Assembly: GCF_003569765.1 (NCBI RefSeq)
Contig: NZ_QXMG01000022.1
Coordinates: 1-64,000 of the forward strand
Source: Caldimonas tepidiphila
GTDB taxonomy: Bacteria; Pseudomonadota; Gammaproteobacteria; Burkholderiales; Burkholderiaceae_C
Length of the DNA stretch: 64,000 nt
Direction: 5' to 3'
Shown here: piece by piece, positions 8,284-22,437 of the stretch
Position numbering within the stretch: the first letter of the stretch is position 1
Layout of the letters: each line of letters starts with the position of its first letter
Program-made: the position numbers and the translations under genes
Notes under the pieces: generated by a model
The model's input: the letters and a program-made list of their open reading frames with translations, nothing else
Databases searched by the model: none
What the model was told of the DNA's origin: nothing

Positions 8284-8451
8284 CTTGCAAATCCTACCCA
8301 CCGCTTCCGCGGAGTTGCTGGTGCAATAGCGTATTGACAAAGCCGGCGCATCCTGAAAGCCACCCGCCCCCGGCAGGGATGCAGCGCCGGCACACGACGC
8401 GCCGGAAGCGGCGCGGCGCTCAGCCCGGGAACAGGCCCGGGGGGGCGGCCG

Positions 8452-9228
8452 TCATTTCACCAGCTGGTTCAGCCGCTCCGCGTCGAACTGCTCGGTGGTG
8501 TGCGCGTCGCTGGGCAGGCCGGCACGCGGCCCGCCGCAGGGCAGCGCCGAGAGCTTCTCGATCGCCTGCCACAGCAGCGCGATCTGGTGCTCCTGGCCGG
8601 CGGTCTGGTCGATCAGGCCCTTCATCGCCTGGGAGACCGGATCGTCCCCCTGCGTCAGGCCGTAGGCCGAGAAGCCCATGCGCTGCGCGGCCTCCTCGCG
8701 GCGCGTGTCGGTGTCCTTCTGCAGGATGCGCGCCGGGTTGCCGACCGCGGTGGCCCCGGGCGGCACCTCCTTGACCACCACCGCGTTGGAGCCGATGCGC
8801 GCGCCCTCGCCCACCGTGAAGGCGCCGAGCACCTGCGCGTTGGCGCCGACGATCACGCCCGGGCCGAGCGTCGGGTGGCGCTTGGCGCCGCGCGCGAGCG
8901 AGGTGCCGCCGAGCGTCACGCCCTGGTAGATCGTGCAGCCGTCGCCGACCTCGGCAGTCTCGCCGATCACGACGCCCATGCCGTGGTCGATGAAGACGCG
9001 GCGCCCGATCGTCGCGCCGGGATGGATCTCGATGCCGGTCAGGAAGCGGTTGAGGTGCGAGATGAAGCGCCCGAGCCAGCGCCAGCCGCGCTTCCAGCAG
9101 CCGTGCGCGCGGCGGTGCAGCACCAGCGCATGCAGCCCCGGATAACAGGTGAGCACCTCCCACTTCGATCGCGCGGCGGGGTCGCGCTCGAGGATGCAGG
9201 CGATGTCTTCACGCAGGTGCTCGAACAT
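8452..9228 (-). CDS. cysE: Serine O-acetyltransferase
   Basis: A 258-residue cytoplasmic enzyme making O-acetylserine from serine and acetyl-CoA, the first step of cysteine synthesis. The left-handed beta-helix hexapeptide repeats run from about residue 68 to 170 ([48 protein letters not shown]). The two histidines expected in the active site are in FIDHGMG and AKRHPTLG. The N-terminal helical domain is short, as in the EpsC-like/Bacillus-type enzymes. About 60 C-terminal residues after the helix are poorly conserved. Its neighbour upstream is trmJ, 82 bases away. Confidence 0.94.
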   Translation of the reverse strand: MFEHLREDIACILERDPAARSKWEVLTCYPGLHALVLHRRAHGCWKRGWRWLGRFISHLNRFLTGIEIHPGATIGRRVFIDHGMGVVIGETAEVGDGCTIYQGVTLGGTSLARGAKRHPTLGPGVIVGANAQVLGAFTVGEGARIGSNAVVVKEVPPGATAVGNPARILQKDTDTRREEAAQRMGFSAYGLTQGDDPVSQAMKGLIDQTAGQEHQIALLWQAIEKLSALPCGGPRAGLPSDAHTTEQFDAERLNQLVK

Positions 9229-9310
9229 AGGGAAAAACCGGTTGGCAGATCGGTCAGTCTAGCAATCCGGCCGAAACCGCGTCGTCGTCGCAAGTCGCGG
9301 GGCGCGCGCC

Positions 9311-10027
9311 TCAGCGTCGCTCGGCCATCGCCTTGGCGATGCCGCGCAGGATGTGCACCTCCTCCTGCGTCAGCGCGGCGCGGTTGAAGAGCTGGTTCAG
9401 CCGCGGCATCAGCTTCTTCGGCGCGGCGGGGTCGAGGAAGCCGATCTCGACCAGCGAGCGCTCCCAGTGCGCGAGCAGGCCCTGCACCGCCTGCGCGTCG
9501 GCGAGCCGCGCGTCGGGCGTGCGCGGCTCGATGCCGAAGCCGCCGAGCGCCTGGCGCCAGTCGTAGGCGACGAGCTGCACCGCCTGCGCGAGGTTGAGCG
9601 AGCCGTAGGACGGCTCGGTCGGGATGCTCAGCACCGCGTGGCAGCGGTAGACATCCTCGTTGCTCATGCCGTGGCGCTCGGAGCCGAACACGAAGCCCAC
9701 GCGGTGCGGGCCGTGCGCGAGCGTTGAAAAGAGTTCGCGCGGCGCGTGGGTGGGCGGGCCGAAGTCGCGCGGCGTCATCGCGGTGGCGCAGGCCCAGGTG
9801 ACGCCTTCGAGCGCCGCGTCGAGCGTGTCGACGATGCGCGCGCGCACCAGGATGTCGGCCGCGCCGCTGGCCATCGCGACCGTGTCCTCGTGCACCAGCA
9901 CGTCGGCGAAGCGCGGCCGCACCAGCACGAGGTCCGAGAAGCCCATCACCTTCATCGCACGCGCGGTGGCACCGACATTGCCGGGATGGCTGGTGTTGAG
10001 GAGGATGAAGCGCGTCGGATCCGTCAT
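9311..10027 (-). CDS. trmJ: tRNA (cytidine/uridine-2'-O-) methyltransferase TrmJ
   Basis: A 238-residue SPOUT-superfamily methyltransferase that 2'-O-methylates position 32 of certain tRNAs. Conserved segments are [19 protein letters not shown] at the N-terminus, [13 protein letters not shown] in the middle and [18 protein letters not shown], which together form the SAM-binding knot. Start set at ATG 10027 (MTDPTRF); the upstream open frame is not conserved. It is divergent from suhB, the same head-to-head arrangement as in enterobacteria. Confidence 0.94.
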   Translation of the reverse strand: MTDPTRFILLNTSHPGNVGATARAMKVMGFSDLVLVRPRFADVLVHEDTVAMASGAADILVRARIVDTLDAALEGVTWACATAMTPRDFGPPTHAPRELFSTLAHGPHRVGFVFGSERHGMSNEDVYRCHAVLSIPTEPSYGSLNLAQAVQLVAYDWRQALGGFGIEPRTPDARLADAQAVQGLLAHWERSLVEIGFLDPAAPKKLMPRLNQLFNRAALTQEEVHILRGIAKAMAERR

Positions 10028-10054
10028 GCCGGTTCGGCCGCAGCCCGCGGCCGG

Positions 10055-10060
10055 GTAAAA
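10055..10060 (+). promoter_or_regulatory. Candidate -10 element for suhB
   Basis: TAAAAT in GGGTAAAATCG, about 96 bases upstream of the suhB start, in the divergent trmJ-suhB gap. A second AT-rich string (AGATTATCC) follows it. No good -35 was found. Confidence 0.35.
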
Positions 10061-10155
10061 TCGCAGATTATCCTTGGGCGACGTGTTTGTGCCGCGCCCG
10101 CGCTCTTTCCTCCCGCCAGCCACCTCCCCCCATTTCCGAACAGGAACCGTTGCCC

Positions 10156-11211
10156 ATGTCGCAAGCGCTCCACCCGATGCTCAACACGGCCATCAAGGCC
10201 GCCCGCGCTGCCGGCGCCATCATCAACCGGGCATCGCTCGACCTCGACGTGCTGACCGTGACGACCAAGTCGCACAACGACTTCGTCACCGAGGTGGACC
10301 AGGCTGCCGAACAGGCGATCATCGACACGCTGCTCACCGCCTACCCGGGCCACGGCATCCTCGCCGAGGAGTCGGGCCGCGAGCGCGGCGCGCGTCACAG
10401 CGACTACGTCTGGATCATCGATCCGCTGGACGGCACCACCAACTTCATCCACGGCTTCCCGGTCTACGCGGTCTCGATCGCGCTGGCCTTCCGCGGCAAG
10501 ATCGAGCAGGCGGTGGTCTACGACCCGGCGCGCAACGACCTCTTCTACGCCACCAAGGGCCGCGGCGCCTACCTCAACGACAAGCGCATCCGCGTCTCCA
10601 AGCGCACCCGCATGCTCGAGTGCCTGATCGGCACCGGCTTTCCCTTCCGCAAGGGCGACAACTTCAAGCGCTATCTGAAGATGTTCGAGGAGGTCAGCCA
10701 GGCCTGCGCCGGGCTGCGCCGCCCGGGCGCCGCGGCGCTCGACCTGTGCTACGTCGCCGCCGGCTGGTACGACGGCTTCTTCGAGACCGGGCTGCAGCCC
10801 TGGGACATCGCCGCGGGCTCGCTGATCATCACCGAGGCGGGCGGGCTGATCGGCAACTTCACCGGCGAGTCCGACTACCTCTACCAGCGCGAGGTGGTCG
10901 CGGGCAACCCGCGCATCTACGGCCAGCTGGTGCAGATCCTGTCGCCCTACACCCGCGTGATCAAGGAGGACGAGGAGCCCGCCACCGCCACGACGGCGGC
11001 CGCAGGCGCGCCCGCGGCAGGCATCGACAGCGACGCGGCGGTAGCCGCGCTGACCGATGGCGCTGCGCCAGCCGCGCCTGCCGCCCCGGTCAAGAAGGTG
11101 CCGGTGCGCATCCGCAAGGAACAGGTGGCGGCCGAGCGCCAGGCGCAGGAGCAAGAGGAGGCGAAGCAGCGCCCGCCGGCTCGTCGCAAGAGCAAGGACG
11201 CGCCCTTCTGA
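10156..11211 (+). CDS. suhB: Inositol-1-monophosphatase SuhB with C-terminal extension
   Basis: A Mg-dependent phosphatase of the inositol monophosphatase family; in E. coli SuhB also joins rRNA antitermination complexes. Metal-site motifs are present: [31 protein letters not shown] and the later [15 protein letters not shown]. The start ATG at 10156 follows CAGGAACCG. The catalytic domain ends near residue 270, but the protein has 351 residues. The extra 80 are alanine-rich and then strongly charged ([19 protein letters not shown], ending RRKSKDAPF), giving a basic, probably disordered or helical tail. Standard SuhB is about 265-270 residues. Confidence 0.93.
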   Translation: MSQALHPMLNTAIKAARAAGAIINRASLDLDVLTVTTKSHNDFVTEVDQAAEQAIIDTLLTAYPGHGILAEESGRERGARHSDYVWIIDPLDGTTNFIHGFPVYAVSIALAFRGKIEQAVVYDPARNDLFYATKGRGAYLNDKRIRVSKRTRMLECLIGTGFPFRKGDNFKRYLKMFEEVSQACAGLRRPGAAALDLCYVAAGWYDGFFETGLQPWDIAAGSLIITEAGGLIGNFTGESDYLYQREVVAGNPRIYGQLVQILSPYTRVIKEDEEPATATTAAAGAPAAGIDSDAAVAALTDGAAPAAPAAPVKKVPVRIRKEQVAAERQAQEQEEAKQRPPARRKSKDAPF

Positions 11212-11233
11212 ACGGCGCCCTGCCGGGAAGCGA

Positions 11234-11254
11234 ACGCCCCGCGGTGCGGGGCGT
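11234..11254 (+). terminator. Hairpin after suhB
   Basis: A perfect 9-bp stem (11234-11242 with 11246-11254) with a 3-base loop, 23 bases past the suhB stop. No T tract follows, so termination strength is uncertain. Confidence 0.4.
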
Positions 11255-11308
11255 CGTCGAGGGCCGCGAGCCGCCGGGCGCCGCGCTCGCAGGCCCGGGA
11301 ATCCGTGC

Positions 11309-11572
11309 CTAGTTCTGCTGCGTCTTGCCCCGGCTGTGGGTGCTGACGAATTTACCGACCTCGCGCTCGAAGGCGGCGAGCACCCGCTCGGGCAGCGGCT
11401 CGTACAGCAGGCCGACGCGCGCGACCTCGGCCTGCTGCTGGATCACGGTGGCCAGCGGCTCCGAATGGCCATGGGCTTGGACGTGCTTGAATGCACGCGT
11501 GACACACTCCAGCGCGAGCAGGGTGCCTCGCAGATCGTGGAGAGCGTCCAGGGCTTCGTCGGTGTTGGTCAA
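11309..11572 (-). CDS. Small hypothetical helical protein
   Basis: An 87-residue reading frame starting TNTDEALDALHDLRGTLL, apparently all helical, ending HSRGKTQQN. Start taken at a TTG (11572) with AGGGA 7 bases upstream; no ATG lies in the likely position, though the frame stays open to 11839. Residue composition is balanced and less arginine/alanine-skewed than the spurious frames of this GC-rich window, which argues for a real gene. Family not recognised. It is convergent with suhB and divergent from the gene at 11742. Confidence 0.45.
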   Translation of the reverse strand: MTNTDEALDALHDLRGTLLALECVTRAFKHVQAHGHSEPLATVIQQQAEVARVGLLYEPLPERVLAAFEREVGKFVSTHSRGKTQQN

Positions 11573-11741
11573 GATGGCATCCCTGCCGCGGCGCGGCGCA
11601 TGTTTGCGAATTGCCTCTCCAGGGGCAATCGGCGTGCCCGCCCAGGCCGGGACGCCGGCGCCCGCCCCCCGGTTCGGGGGGAGCCGACCGTCCCGGACAC
11701 TCCGCGACCCGAGTCCCGGCCCCCGAGCCAAGGAAAAGACC

Positions 11742-12053
11742 ATGACCGAGCACAAGCAAGACGCCGATCCGGCACAGCCCTGCGGATTCGGCCTGTTCGA
11801 GGCGGGCGAGCTGCTCGTCGCCTTCCCCACCGATGCCAAGGCGCGCGAAGTGCTGCAGGCCTGCGAGCAGGACGGCTACCAGACCGACCGCCTGGTCAAG
11901 CGGCCGATCTTCCTTGCGCCGCCGCCGCCCGACGACGCCCGCCTCGCGGCGCTGGAGACCGAGCTGCAGCAGGCGCGACTCGAGCTCGCCGCGCTGCGCC
12001 GGCAGCGCGACGAGGTGCTGGCCGAACTGATGGGGCTGCGCGAGCGGCTGTAG
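11742..12053 (+). CDS. Small hypothetical protein with C-terminal coiled coil
   Basis: A 103-residue protein. AAGGAAAAGACC gives a good ribosome binding site before ATG 11742. The N-terminal half (residues 12-60) has the look of a small folded domain (GFGLFEAGELLVAFPTDAK). The C-terminal 45 residues form heptad-like leucine repeats (LAALETELQQARLELAALR), so a coiled coil and dimerisation are likely. Family not recognised. It stands alone between divergent and unrelated genes. Confidence 0.55.
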   Translation: MTEHKQDADPAQPCGFGLFEAGELLVAFPTDAKAREVLQACEQDGYQTDRLVKRPIFLAPPPPDDARLAALETELQQARLELAALRRQRDEVLAELMGLRERL

Positions 12054-12196
12054 CGGGCGCTCCCCGCCCCCCATGGCGCAGGGATCCTCCCGCCCACCCC
12101 CCCGAGCGCGGAGGTGAGGCTTGCCATCGCCCCCCTACTGTGATGCCGTCGGCGCCGTTCCCCTGGCACGGTGCCCGTCACAGCAGGGAGCAGTAC

Positions 12197-12463
12197 ATGG
12201 TGATGAGCGAGTTGGCCTTGGTGTTGCTGGCAGCCCTTCTCCCCGGCATGAAGGACGCGCAGCAGAGCTGCCTGAAGCCGGAGACCGCAGCGACCTCTCG
12301 GCAGCAGGCGGCTTGTGCCGGCGGGCCCCGCGCCGCAGGTGCGCCCTTGACGCACCTGGCGGCGCCTGCCGCGGACGCGGCCGGCACCGTTTCCGAGCCC
12401 CCCGCCGCGGCCCGCCGCCGCGGCAGGCAGACGGTGGCGCAGGACGACTCGGCGCCGCGATAG
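12197..12463 (+). CDS. Possible small exported protein
   Basis: An 88-residue frame with a well-placed GGAG before ATG 12197. The first 20 residues (MVMSELALVLLAALLPGM) are hydrophobic and could be a signal or membrane segment. The rest is alanine/proline-rich with two isolated cysteines and a basic end, typical of either a secreted small protein or a chance frame in GC-rich DNA. No family was recognised. Confidence 0.3.
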   Translation: MVMSELALVLLAALLPGMKDAQQSCLKPETAATSRQQAACAGGPRAAGAPLTHLAAPAADAAGTVSEPPAAARRRGRQTVAQDDSAPR

Positions 12464-12815
12464 CGCCGCGCCGCAGCCGGCCCCGGTTTCCGCCCGGCCC
12501 CTGCGCAGGGCGGCACCCTTCACGATCGGGGCCGCCGTCTTGCCGCGGGGAGTGCGAAGCCACCGCCCGGAAGGCGGCGGGATGGTAAGGTGCGCGTTTG
12601 GCTGCGGCCGCAGTGCGGCGCGCGTCGATGGGCAGCACACTTCCCGGGTCACCGCACCGGACCGCTCGCGGCGGTCGGTTGCGGCCTTTCCGAACCGACG
12701 ATGAACGGGAGGCCGGCCACGGCCCCCGGGGCGGCCGCGCGCCGCCCGGTGCGCCCGCGCGGCCGCAGAAGACCGAAGCGTCCCGAGGAGGGGCGCGGAT
12801 CCGGAAGCAATCGCG
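12464..12815. other. Intergenic region upstream of mutS
   Basis: About 350 bases without a convincing gene. It contains GC-rich imperfect inverted repeats (for example near 12560-12582) but no hairpin with a T tract and no promoter close to consensus. The mutS promoter is presumably here but was not identified. Confidence 0.5.
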
Positions 12816-15431
12816 GTGAAGAATCAAGAAACGACGAAAGCCGACTTCTCGGCCCACACGCCGATGATGGCGCAGTACCTGCGCATCAAGGCCGAGCATC
12901 CGGACACGCTGGTGTTCTACCGGATGGGCGACTTCTACGAGCTGTTCTACGACGACGCCGTCAAGGCCAACCGGCTGCTCGACATCACGATCACGACGCG
13001 CGGGCAGAGCGCCGGGCAGCCGGTGGTGATGGCCGGCGTGCCGGTGCACTCGGTCGAGGCCTACCTCGCCAAGCTGATCAAGCTCGGCGAGGCGGTGGCG
13101 ATCGCCGAGCAGGTCGGCGACGTCGCGACCGCCAAGGGGCCGGTCGAGCGCAAGGTGGTGCGAGTCGTCACGCCCGGCACCGTCACCGACAGCGAGCTGC
13201 TCGCCGACAAGGCCGACACGCTGCTGCTCGCGGTCTGCAGCAAGGGCGCGACCTGGGGGCTGGCGTGGCTCGGCGTGTCGAGCGGCACGCTCGGACTGAC
13301 CGAGTGCTCGGCGCGCGAGCTCGGGCCGTGGCTGGCGCGGCTCACCGCTGCCGAGCTGCTGATGCCCGCGGAAGCCGCGCTGCCCGAGGCGCTGCGCTTC
13401 ACGCGCGCCGCGCTCACGCGCCGGCCGGCCTGGCAGTTCGACAGTTCCTTGGGCGCGCGCAAGCTCTGCGAGCAGCTGCGCGTGGCGAGCCTCGCCGGCT
13501 ACGACGCACAGGACCTGCCGGTCGCCCACGCCGCGGCCGCGGCGCTGCTGTCCTATGCGGAGCACACGCAGGGGCAGTCGCTCGCGCACGTCAACACACT
13601 GTCGGTGGAACGCGCGAGCGAGCTGCTCGCGCTGCCGCCGGCGACGCACCGCAACCTGGAGCTGACGCAGACGCTGCGCGGCGAGGACAGCCCGACGCTG
13701 CTGTCGGTGCTGGATTCCTGCCGCACCGGCATGGGCAGCCGCGCGCTGCGCCGCTGGCTCACGCACCCGCTGCGCGAGCGACGCAGCGCGACGCAGCGCC
13801 ACGAGGCGATCGAGGCGCTGATCGCGCACGGCCCCGAGCCGCTGCGCGAGCGGCTCAAGAACCTCAGCGACGTCGAGCGCATCACCGCGCGGCTGGCGCT
13901 GCGCCAGGTGCGCCCGCGCGAGCTGGCCGGGCTGCGCGCGACGCTGGCGCTGCTGCCCTCGCTCGTCGACGCGCTGCCCGCCACGCCCGCGCCGCTGCTG
14001 GCCGAGCTCGCCGAGGCCTTCAACCCGCCGCCCGAGCTCGCCGCGCGGCTGCAGGCCACGCTCGCCGAGGAGCCCGCCGCGATGGTGCGCGACGGCGGCG
14101 TGATCGCGCCGGGCTTCGACGCGGACCTCGACGAGCTGCGCGCGATCAGCCAGAACTGCGACGCCTTCCTGATCGACCTCGAGACGCGCGAGCGCGCGCG
14201 CAGCGGCATCCCGAACCTGCGCGTGCAGTTCAACCGCGTGCACGGCTTCTACATCGAGGTGACGGGCAGCTACCTGAGCCGCGTGCCGCTCGACTACCAG
14301 CGCCGCCAGACGCTGAAGAACGCCGAGCGCTACATCACGCCGGAGCTCAAGGCCTTCGAGGACAAGGCGCTCTCCGCCCAGGAGCGCTCGCTCGCGCGCG
14401 AGAAGATGCTCTTCGAGGCGCTGCTGGAGGAGCTGCAGGTGCACCTGCCGGCGCTCGGGCGGCTGGCGAGGTCGCTGGCCGCGCTAGACGCGCTCGCGGC
14501 GCTGGCCGAGCGCGCGGTGACGCTGAACTGGACCCGGCCGCAGTTCGTCAAGGAGCCCTGCATCGACATCGAGCAGGGGCGGCACCCGGTGGTGGAGGCG
14601 CGGCTGCTCGAGACCGGCAGCGGCCCCTTCATGCCCAACGACTGCCGGCTCGACGCGAACCGCCGCATGCTCGTCATCACCGGACCGAACATGGGCGGCA
14701 AGTCCACCTTCATGCGCCAGGTGGCGCTGATCGTGCTGCTCGCGGCGATGGGCTCCTACGTGCCGGCGGCGCGCTGCCGGCTCGGCCCCGTCGACGCGAT
14801 CCACACCCGCATCGGCGCGGCCGACGACCTCGCCAACGCGCAATCGACCTTCATGCTCGAGATGACGGAGGCGGCGGCCATCATCCACAGCGCCACCGAG
14901 CAGTCGCTGGTGCTGATGGACGAGATCGGTCGCGGCACCTCGACCTTCGACGGCTTGGCGCTCGCGGGTGCGATCGCCAGCCACCTGCACGACCGCAACC
15001 GCAGCTTCACGCTGTTCGCGACGCACTACTTCGAGCTCACCGAGTTCCCGCTCAGGCACGACAAGGCGCTCAACGTGCACGTGTCGGCGGCCGAGTCGGG
15101 CGACGACATCGTCTTCCTGCACGAGATCCAGCCCGGCCCGGCGAGCCGCAGCTACGGCGTGCAGGTCGCGCGCCTGGCCGGCATGCCGCCGGCGCTGATC
15201 CGCCACGCCCGCGCCAGCCTCGAGGCGCTGGAGGCGCGCTCGCGCGCCGCCGAGACGCAGATCGACCTGTTCGCCGAGCCCGCGCCGGCCGCCGCGACGG
15301 AGACCGCCGAGCCGGCCGCACCGTCGCCGGCCGAGGCCTTGCTCGCCAGCATCCAGCCCGATACCCTCTCGCCGCGCGAGGCGCTCGACTTCCTCTACCG
15401 GCTCAAGGAACTCCAGGGAAAAAGCTCATGA
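12816..15431 (+). CDS. mutS: DNA mismatch repair protein MutS
   Basis: An 871-residue mismatch-recognition ATPase. The N-terminal mismatch-binding Phe-x-Glu is in [11 protein letters not shown] (about residues 30-40). The Walker A motif TGPNMGGKS is at residues 622-630, followed by the Walker B region [18 protein letters not shown] and the [10 protein letters not shown] segment. It starts with GTG at 12816, preceded by GGAAG. Length agrees with the family (about 855). The last bases form an ATGA overlap with the Anbu gene, so the two are translationally coupled. Confidence 0.97.
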   Translation: MKNQETTKADFSAHTPMMAQYLRIKAEHPDTLVFYRMGDFYELFYDDAVKANRLLDITITTRGQSAGQPVVMAGVPVHSVEAYLAKLIKLGEAVAIAEQVGDVATAKGPVERKVVRVVTPGTVTDSELLADKADTLLLAVCSKGATWGLAWLGVSSGTLGLTECSARELGPWLARLTAAELLMPAEAALPEALRFTRAALTRRPAWQFDSSLGARKLCEQLRVASLAGYDAQDLPVAHAAAAALLSYAEHTQGQSLAHVNTLSVERASELLALPPATHRNLELTQTLRGEDSPTLLSVLDSCRTGMGSRALRRWLTHPLRERRSATQRHEAIEALIAHGPEPLRERLKNLSDVERITARLALRQVRPRELAGLRATLALLPSLVDALPATPAPLLAELAEAFNPPPELAARLQATLAEEPAAMVRDGGVIAPGFDADLDELRAISQNCDAFLIDLETRERARSGIPNLRVQFNRVHGFYIEVTGSYLSRVPLDYQRRQTLKNAERYITPELKAFEDKALSAQERSLAREKMLFEALLEELQVHLPALGRLARSLAALDALAALAERAVTLNWTRPQFVKEPCIDIEQGRHPVVEARLLETGSGPFMPNDCRLDANRRMLVITGPNMGGKSTFMRQVALIVLLAAMGSYVPAARCRLGPVDAIHTRIGAADDLANAQSTFMLEMTEAAAIIHSATEQSLVLMDEIGRGTSTFDGLALAGAIASHLHDRNRSFTLFATHYFELTEFPLRHDKALNVHVSAAESGDDIVFLHEIQPGPASRSYGVQVARLAGMPPALIRHARASLEALEARSRAAETQIDLFAEPAPAAATETAEPAAPSPAEALLASIQPDTLSPREALDFLYRLKELQGKSS

Positions 15432-16264
15432 CCTACTGCGTCGCGATGCGACTGAACGACGGACTGGTCTTCCTGTCCGACTCGCGCACCAACGCCGGGC
15501 TCGACCAGATCAGCACCTTCCGCAAGATGACGGTGTTCGAGCAGCCGGGCGAGCGCATGATGGTGCTGCTCTCGGCCGGCAACCTCGCGATCACGCAGTC
15601 GGTCAAGCAGCTGCTGCGCACGCAGACGATCGACGGCGACGACGGCCCGGTGTCGCTGTGGAACGCGACGTCGATGTTCGACGCCGCGCGCATCGTCGGC
15701 ACCGCGGTGCGCAAGGTGCACGAGCGCGACGCGGCGGCGCTCAAGCAGTTCGGCATCGACTTCAACGTCAGCCTGATCTTCGGCGGCCAGATCCGCGGCG
15801 AGCCGATGCGGCTCTTCAACATCTATGCCGCCGGCAACTTCGTCGAGGCCGGGGTCGACGGCGTGTGCTACTTCCAGATCGGCGAGTCGAAGTACGGCAA
15901 GCCGATCATCGACCGCGTCGTCACGCCCGAGACGCCGCTGGCCGAGGCCGCCAAGTGCGCGCTGGTGTCGATGGACTCGACACTGAAGTCCAACCTCTCG
16001 GTCGGGCTGCCGCTGGACCTGCTGGTCTACAAGGCCGACACCTTCGCCGCGCGGGACGTCGTGCACATCGACGAGAGCAACGCCTACTTCCAGATGATCC
16101 GCAGCAGCTGGGGCCAGCGCCTGCGCCAGGTGTTCGAATCGATCCCCGACCCGTCCTGGGGTCAGGAAGGCGCGAGCGGCATGCTCCCGCTGCGGGGCGT
16201 GTCGGGCGGCGGCCAGCCGCAGGCGATGCACCCGATGCGCGCGATCCATGCGCCCGAGGCCTGA
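15428..16264 (+). CDS. Anbu-type proteasome-like hydrolase
   Basis: A 278-residue NTN hydrolase of the Anbu (ancestral beta subunit, COG3484) group, related to HslV and the 20S proteasome beta subunit. After Met1 comes Thr2, the expected nucleophile, then the SDSR aspartate (D18) and the FRKM lysine (K33), matching the proteasome Thr1/Asp17/Lys pattern. The [19 protein letters not shown] block is characteristic. Anbu assembles into open helical rings; its substrates are not established. Anbu genes usually sit with a transglutaminase-like gene and an ATP-grasp/alpha-E pair. Here it instead overlaps mutS by ATGA and precedes an alpha/beta hydrolase. Confidence 0.88.
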   Translation: MTYCVAMRLNDGLVFLSDSRTNAGLDQISTFRKMTVFEQPGERMMVLLSAGNLAITQSVKQLLRTQTIDGDDGPVSLWNATSMFDAARIVGTAVRKVHERDAAALKQFGIDFNVSLIFGGQIRGEPMRLFNIYAAGNFVEAGVDGVCYFQIGESKYGKPIIDRVVTPETPLAEAAKCALVSMDSTLKSNLSVGLPLDLLVYKADTFAARDVVHIDESNAYFQMIRSSWGQRLRQVFESIPDPSWGQEGASGMLPLRGVSGGGQPQAMHPMRAIHAPEA

Positions 16265-16270
16265 GCCGCC

Positions 16271-18872
<2,602 letters not shown>

Positions 18873-18894
18873 AGCCCGCGGACCGGGAGTACCG

Positions 18895-19749
18895 ATGAAA
18901 CTGTGCGGATTCGACGTGGGGCTGGACCAGCCCTTCTTCCTGATCTCCGGCCCCTGCGTGGTCGAGTCGGAGCAGCTGCAGATGGACGTGGCGGGCCAGC
19001 TCAAGGAGATCACCTCCGCGCTGGGCATCCCCTTCATCTTCAAGTCGAGCTACGACAAGGCCAACCGCTCCTCCGGCACCTCCTTCCGCGGCCCGGGCCG
19101 CGAGAAGGGCCTGGAGATCCTGGCCAAGGTGAAGCGCGAGATCGGCGTGCCGGTGCTCACCGACGTGCACACCGAGGAGGAGGTGGCCGAGGTCGCGGCC
19201 GTAGTGGACGTGCTGCAGACGCCCGCCTTCCTGTGCCGCCAGACCGACTTCATCCGCGCCGTCGCGCAGTCGGGCAAGCCGGTCAACATCAAGAAGGGCC
19301 AGTTCCTCGCGCCCGCCGACATGAAGAACGTGATCGACAAGGCCCGCGCCGCCGCGCGCGACAAGGGCCTGCCCGACGACGTCTTCATGGCCTGCGAGCG
19401 GGGTGCGAGCTTCGGCTACAACAACCTCGTCTCCGACATGCGCAGCCTCGCGATCATGCGCGACACCGGCGCGCCGGTCGTCTTCGACGCGACGCACTCG
19501 GTGCAGCTGCCCGGCGGCCAGGGCACGAGCTCGGGCGGGCAGCGCGAGTTCGTGCCGGTGCTGTCGCGCGCGGCGGTGGCGGTCGGCGTCGCGGGCCTCT
19601 TCATGGAGACGCATCCCGATCCGGCCAACGCGCTGAGCGACGGCCCGAACGCGGTGCCGCTGGCGCGCATGAAGGAGCTGCTGTCGACGCTCGTCGAGCT
19701 CGACCGCCTGGTCAAGCGCCAGCCGCTGCTCGAGAACAACTTCAGCTGA
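18895..19749 (+). CDS. kdsA: 3-deoxy-8-phosphooctulonate (Kdo-8-P) synthase
   Basis: A 284-residue enzyme condensing arabinose-5-phosphate and phosphoenolpyruvate to Kdo-8-phosphate for lipopolysaccharide core synthesis. Motifs are [41 protein letters not shown] and [12 protein letters not shown]. It begins 22 bases after pyrG. No N/C metal-type cysteine near the N-terminus is obvious beyond C4, so metal dependence is not inferred. Confidence 0.97.
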   Translation: MKLCGFDVGLDQPFFLISGPCVVESEQLQMDVAGQLKEITSALGIPFIFKSSYDKANRSSGTSFRGPGREKGLEILAKVKREIGVPVLTDVHTEEEVAEVAAVVDVLQTPAFLCRQTDFIRAVAQSGKPVNIKKGQFLAPADMKNVIDKARAAARDKGLPDDVFMACERGASFGYNNLVSDMRSLAIMRDTGAPVVFDATHSVQLPGGQGTSSGGQREFVPVLSRAAVAVGVAGLFMETHPDPANALSDGPNAVPLARMKELLSTLVELDRLVKRQPLLENNFS

Positions 19750-19765
19750 CCCCCGGAAGGCCCGC

Positions 19766-20053
19766 ATGAGCGCCCTGATTATCGCCGACGTCACGATCAC
19801 CGACGAGACGCAGTACGCCGAATACCGCAAGTGGTCGACGCAGGCGATGCAGGCGCACGGCGCCGAGGTGCTGGTGCGCGGCGGCCGCGTCGAGACGCTC
19901 GAGGGCGGCTGGCAGCCCGGCCGCATCGTGGTGCTGAAGTTCCCCTCGGTCGAGCGGGCTCGCGCCTTCTACGACTCGCCCGAGTACGGCCGCGCGCGCA
20001 GTGCCCGCGAAGGGGCCGCGATCATGCGCATGATCCTGGTCGAAGGCGTGTAA
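19766..20053 (+). CDS. DUF1330 family protein
   Basis: A 95-residue dimeric alpha/beta-barrel (ABM-like) protein of the DUF1330 family. The conserved core is LVRGGRVETLEGGWQPGR and the end is SPEYGRARSAREGAA. Function unknown. It is placed 16 bases after kdsA and before eno, an order found in several Burkholderiales as recalled, so it is likely co-transcribed. Confidence 0.9.
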   Translation: MSALIIADVTITDETQYAEYRKWSTQAMQAHGAEVLVRGGRVETLEGGWQPGRIVVLKFPSVERARAFYDSPEYGRARSAREGAAIMRMILVEGV

Positions 20054-20122
20054 GCTGCCCGCCGCCGCGCAGCGCGCGCCGCGAGCGGCGGCCGCCCTGC
20101 CCTCCCCGAATCCCTTGACTAG

Positions 20123-21424
<1,302 letters not shown>

Positions 21425-21455
21425 AGCGCAGGCGCGCTGCTGAACCGGGCTCCTC

Positions 21456-21746
21456 ATGCGGCTGTTGACGATCGCGCTGCTTGCGATGCTGCTGTGGGTG
21501 CACGGCGAGCTCTGGTTCGGCCGCTTCGGAGTGAATCGCGTGACCGAGCTGCGCGAGCGGCTCGAGACGCAGGAGGCGCGCAATGCGCGCGCGCGCGAGC
21601 GCAACGCGCGCCTGGCTGCCGAGGTGCGCGACCTGAAGGACGGCCTGGAGATGGTCGAGGAGCGGGCCCGCTACGAGCTCGGCATGGTGCGGCCCAACGA
21701 GATCTACGTGCACGTGATGCCGCCCCCGGCTGCGCCTTCGCCCTGA
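21456..21746 (+). CDS. ftsB: Cell division protein FtsB
   Basis: A 96-residue bitopic membrane protein: a short cytoplasmic start, one membrane helix (residues 3-20) and a periplasmic coiled coil (VTELRERLETQEARNARAR), ending with the conserved ERARYELGMV segment. It bridges FtsL and FtsQ in the divisome. The eno-ftsB order is conserved among proteobacteria. The operon is closed just after it by a terminator. Confidence 0.93.
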   Translation: MRLLTIALLAMLLWVHGELWFGRFGVNRVTELRERLETQEARNARARERNARLAAEVRDLKDGLEMVEERARYELGMVRPNEIYVHVMPPPAAPSP

Positions 21747-21765
21747 GGGCCGCGCCCTCCCCCGC

Positions 21766-21795
21766 GACGGAGCCTTCGGGCTCCGTCTTCGTTTT
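21766..21795 (+). terminator. Rho-independent terminator after ftsB
   Basis: A perfect 9-bp stem (21766-21774 with 21779-21787) capped by a TTCG tetraloop and followed by TTCGTTTT. It lies directly before the pnuC start (21799). Confidence 0.85.
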
Positions 21796-21798
21796 CCG

Positions 21799-22437
21799 AT
21801 GCCGATGAACGAGCTTTACCCGCTGCTGGAGGCAATGTTCGCCCCCGCCTTCACCGCCTGGGACGCCCCCGTCACCTGGCTGGAGATCGCCGCCTTCGCG
21901 ATGGCGGTGGCGATGGTGGTGTGCAACATGCGCGTCAACGCGCTGGCCTGGCCGCTCGCGATCGGCAGCTCGCTGCTCTACTTCCTGCTGTTCTGGCGCT
22001 ACCGGCTCTACGGCGAGGCGGGCCTGCAGCTCTTCTTCGCCGCGGTGGCCGTGTGGGGCTGGTGGCAGTGGCTGCGCGGCACGCAGCACGACGGCCGGCC
22101 GCTGCGCGTGCGCGCGCTGCCGGCGCGCGGCCGACTCGCGGCGCTGGCCGCGGCGCTGCTCGCGTGGCCGCTGCTCGGCCTCTTCCTCGACCGCATGAGC
22201 GACAGCGACGTGCCCTGGTGGGACGCGTTCCCGACCGCGGCGAGCGTGCTCGGGCAGTTCCTGCTCGCGCGCAAGTACCTCGAGAACTGGCCGGTGTGGG
22301 TCGTCGTGAACCTCGTCAGCGTCGGGCTGTTCGCCTGGAAGGGGCTGTGGCTGACGGTGCTGCTCTACGCGCTCTTCGTCGTGATGTCCTTCGCCGGCTG
22401 GCGCGCCTGGGCCCGGCTGGCACGGGGCACCGCCTGA
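21799..22437 (+). CDS. pnuC: Nicotinamide riboside transporter PnuC
   Basis: A 212-residue inner membrane protein with about seven hydrophobic segments. The PnuC signature WxxW-like stretch is [10 protein letters not shown] (about residue 87-96), and a second aromatic patch [11 protein letters not shown] follows. PnuC imports nicotinamide riboside by facilitated diffusion coupled to intracellular phosphorylation. The start could be ATG 21799 or 21805. The gene begins only 4 bases after the T-rich end of the ftsB terminator, so it depends on read-through or an unseen promoter. It overlaps the kinase gene by TGATG. Confidence 0.9.
   Translation: MPMNELYPLLEAMFAPAFTAWDAPVTWLEIAAFAMAVAMVVCNMRVNALAWPLAIGSSLLYFLLFWRYRLYGEAGLQLFFAAVAVWGWWQWLRGTQHDGRPLRVRALPARGRLAALAAALLAWPLLGLFLDRMSDSDVPWWDAFPTAASVLGQFLLARKYLENWPVWVVVNLVSVGLFAWKGLWLTVLLYALFVVMSFAGWRAWARLARGTA

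Noticed and set aside
12590-16264. A 1224-codon open frame over mutS
   Set aside because: Only its end (15428-16264, Anbu) is real. The rest is an out-of-frame arginine/alanine-rich shadow of mutS caused by high GC content.
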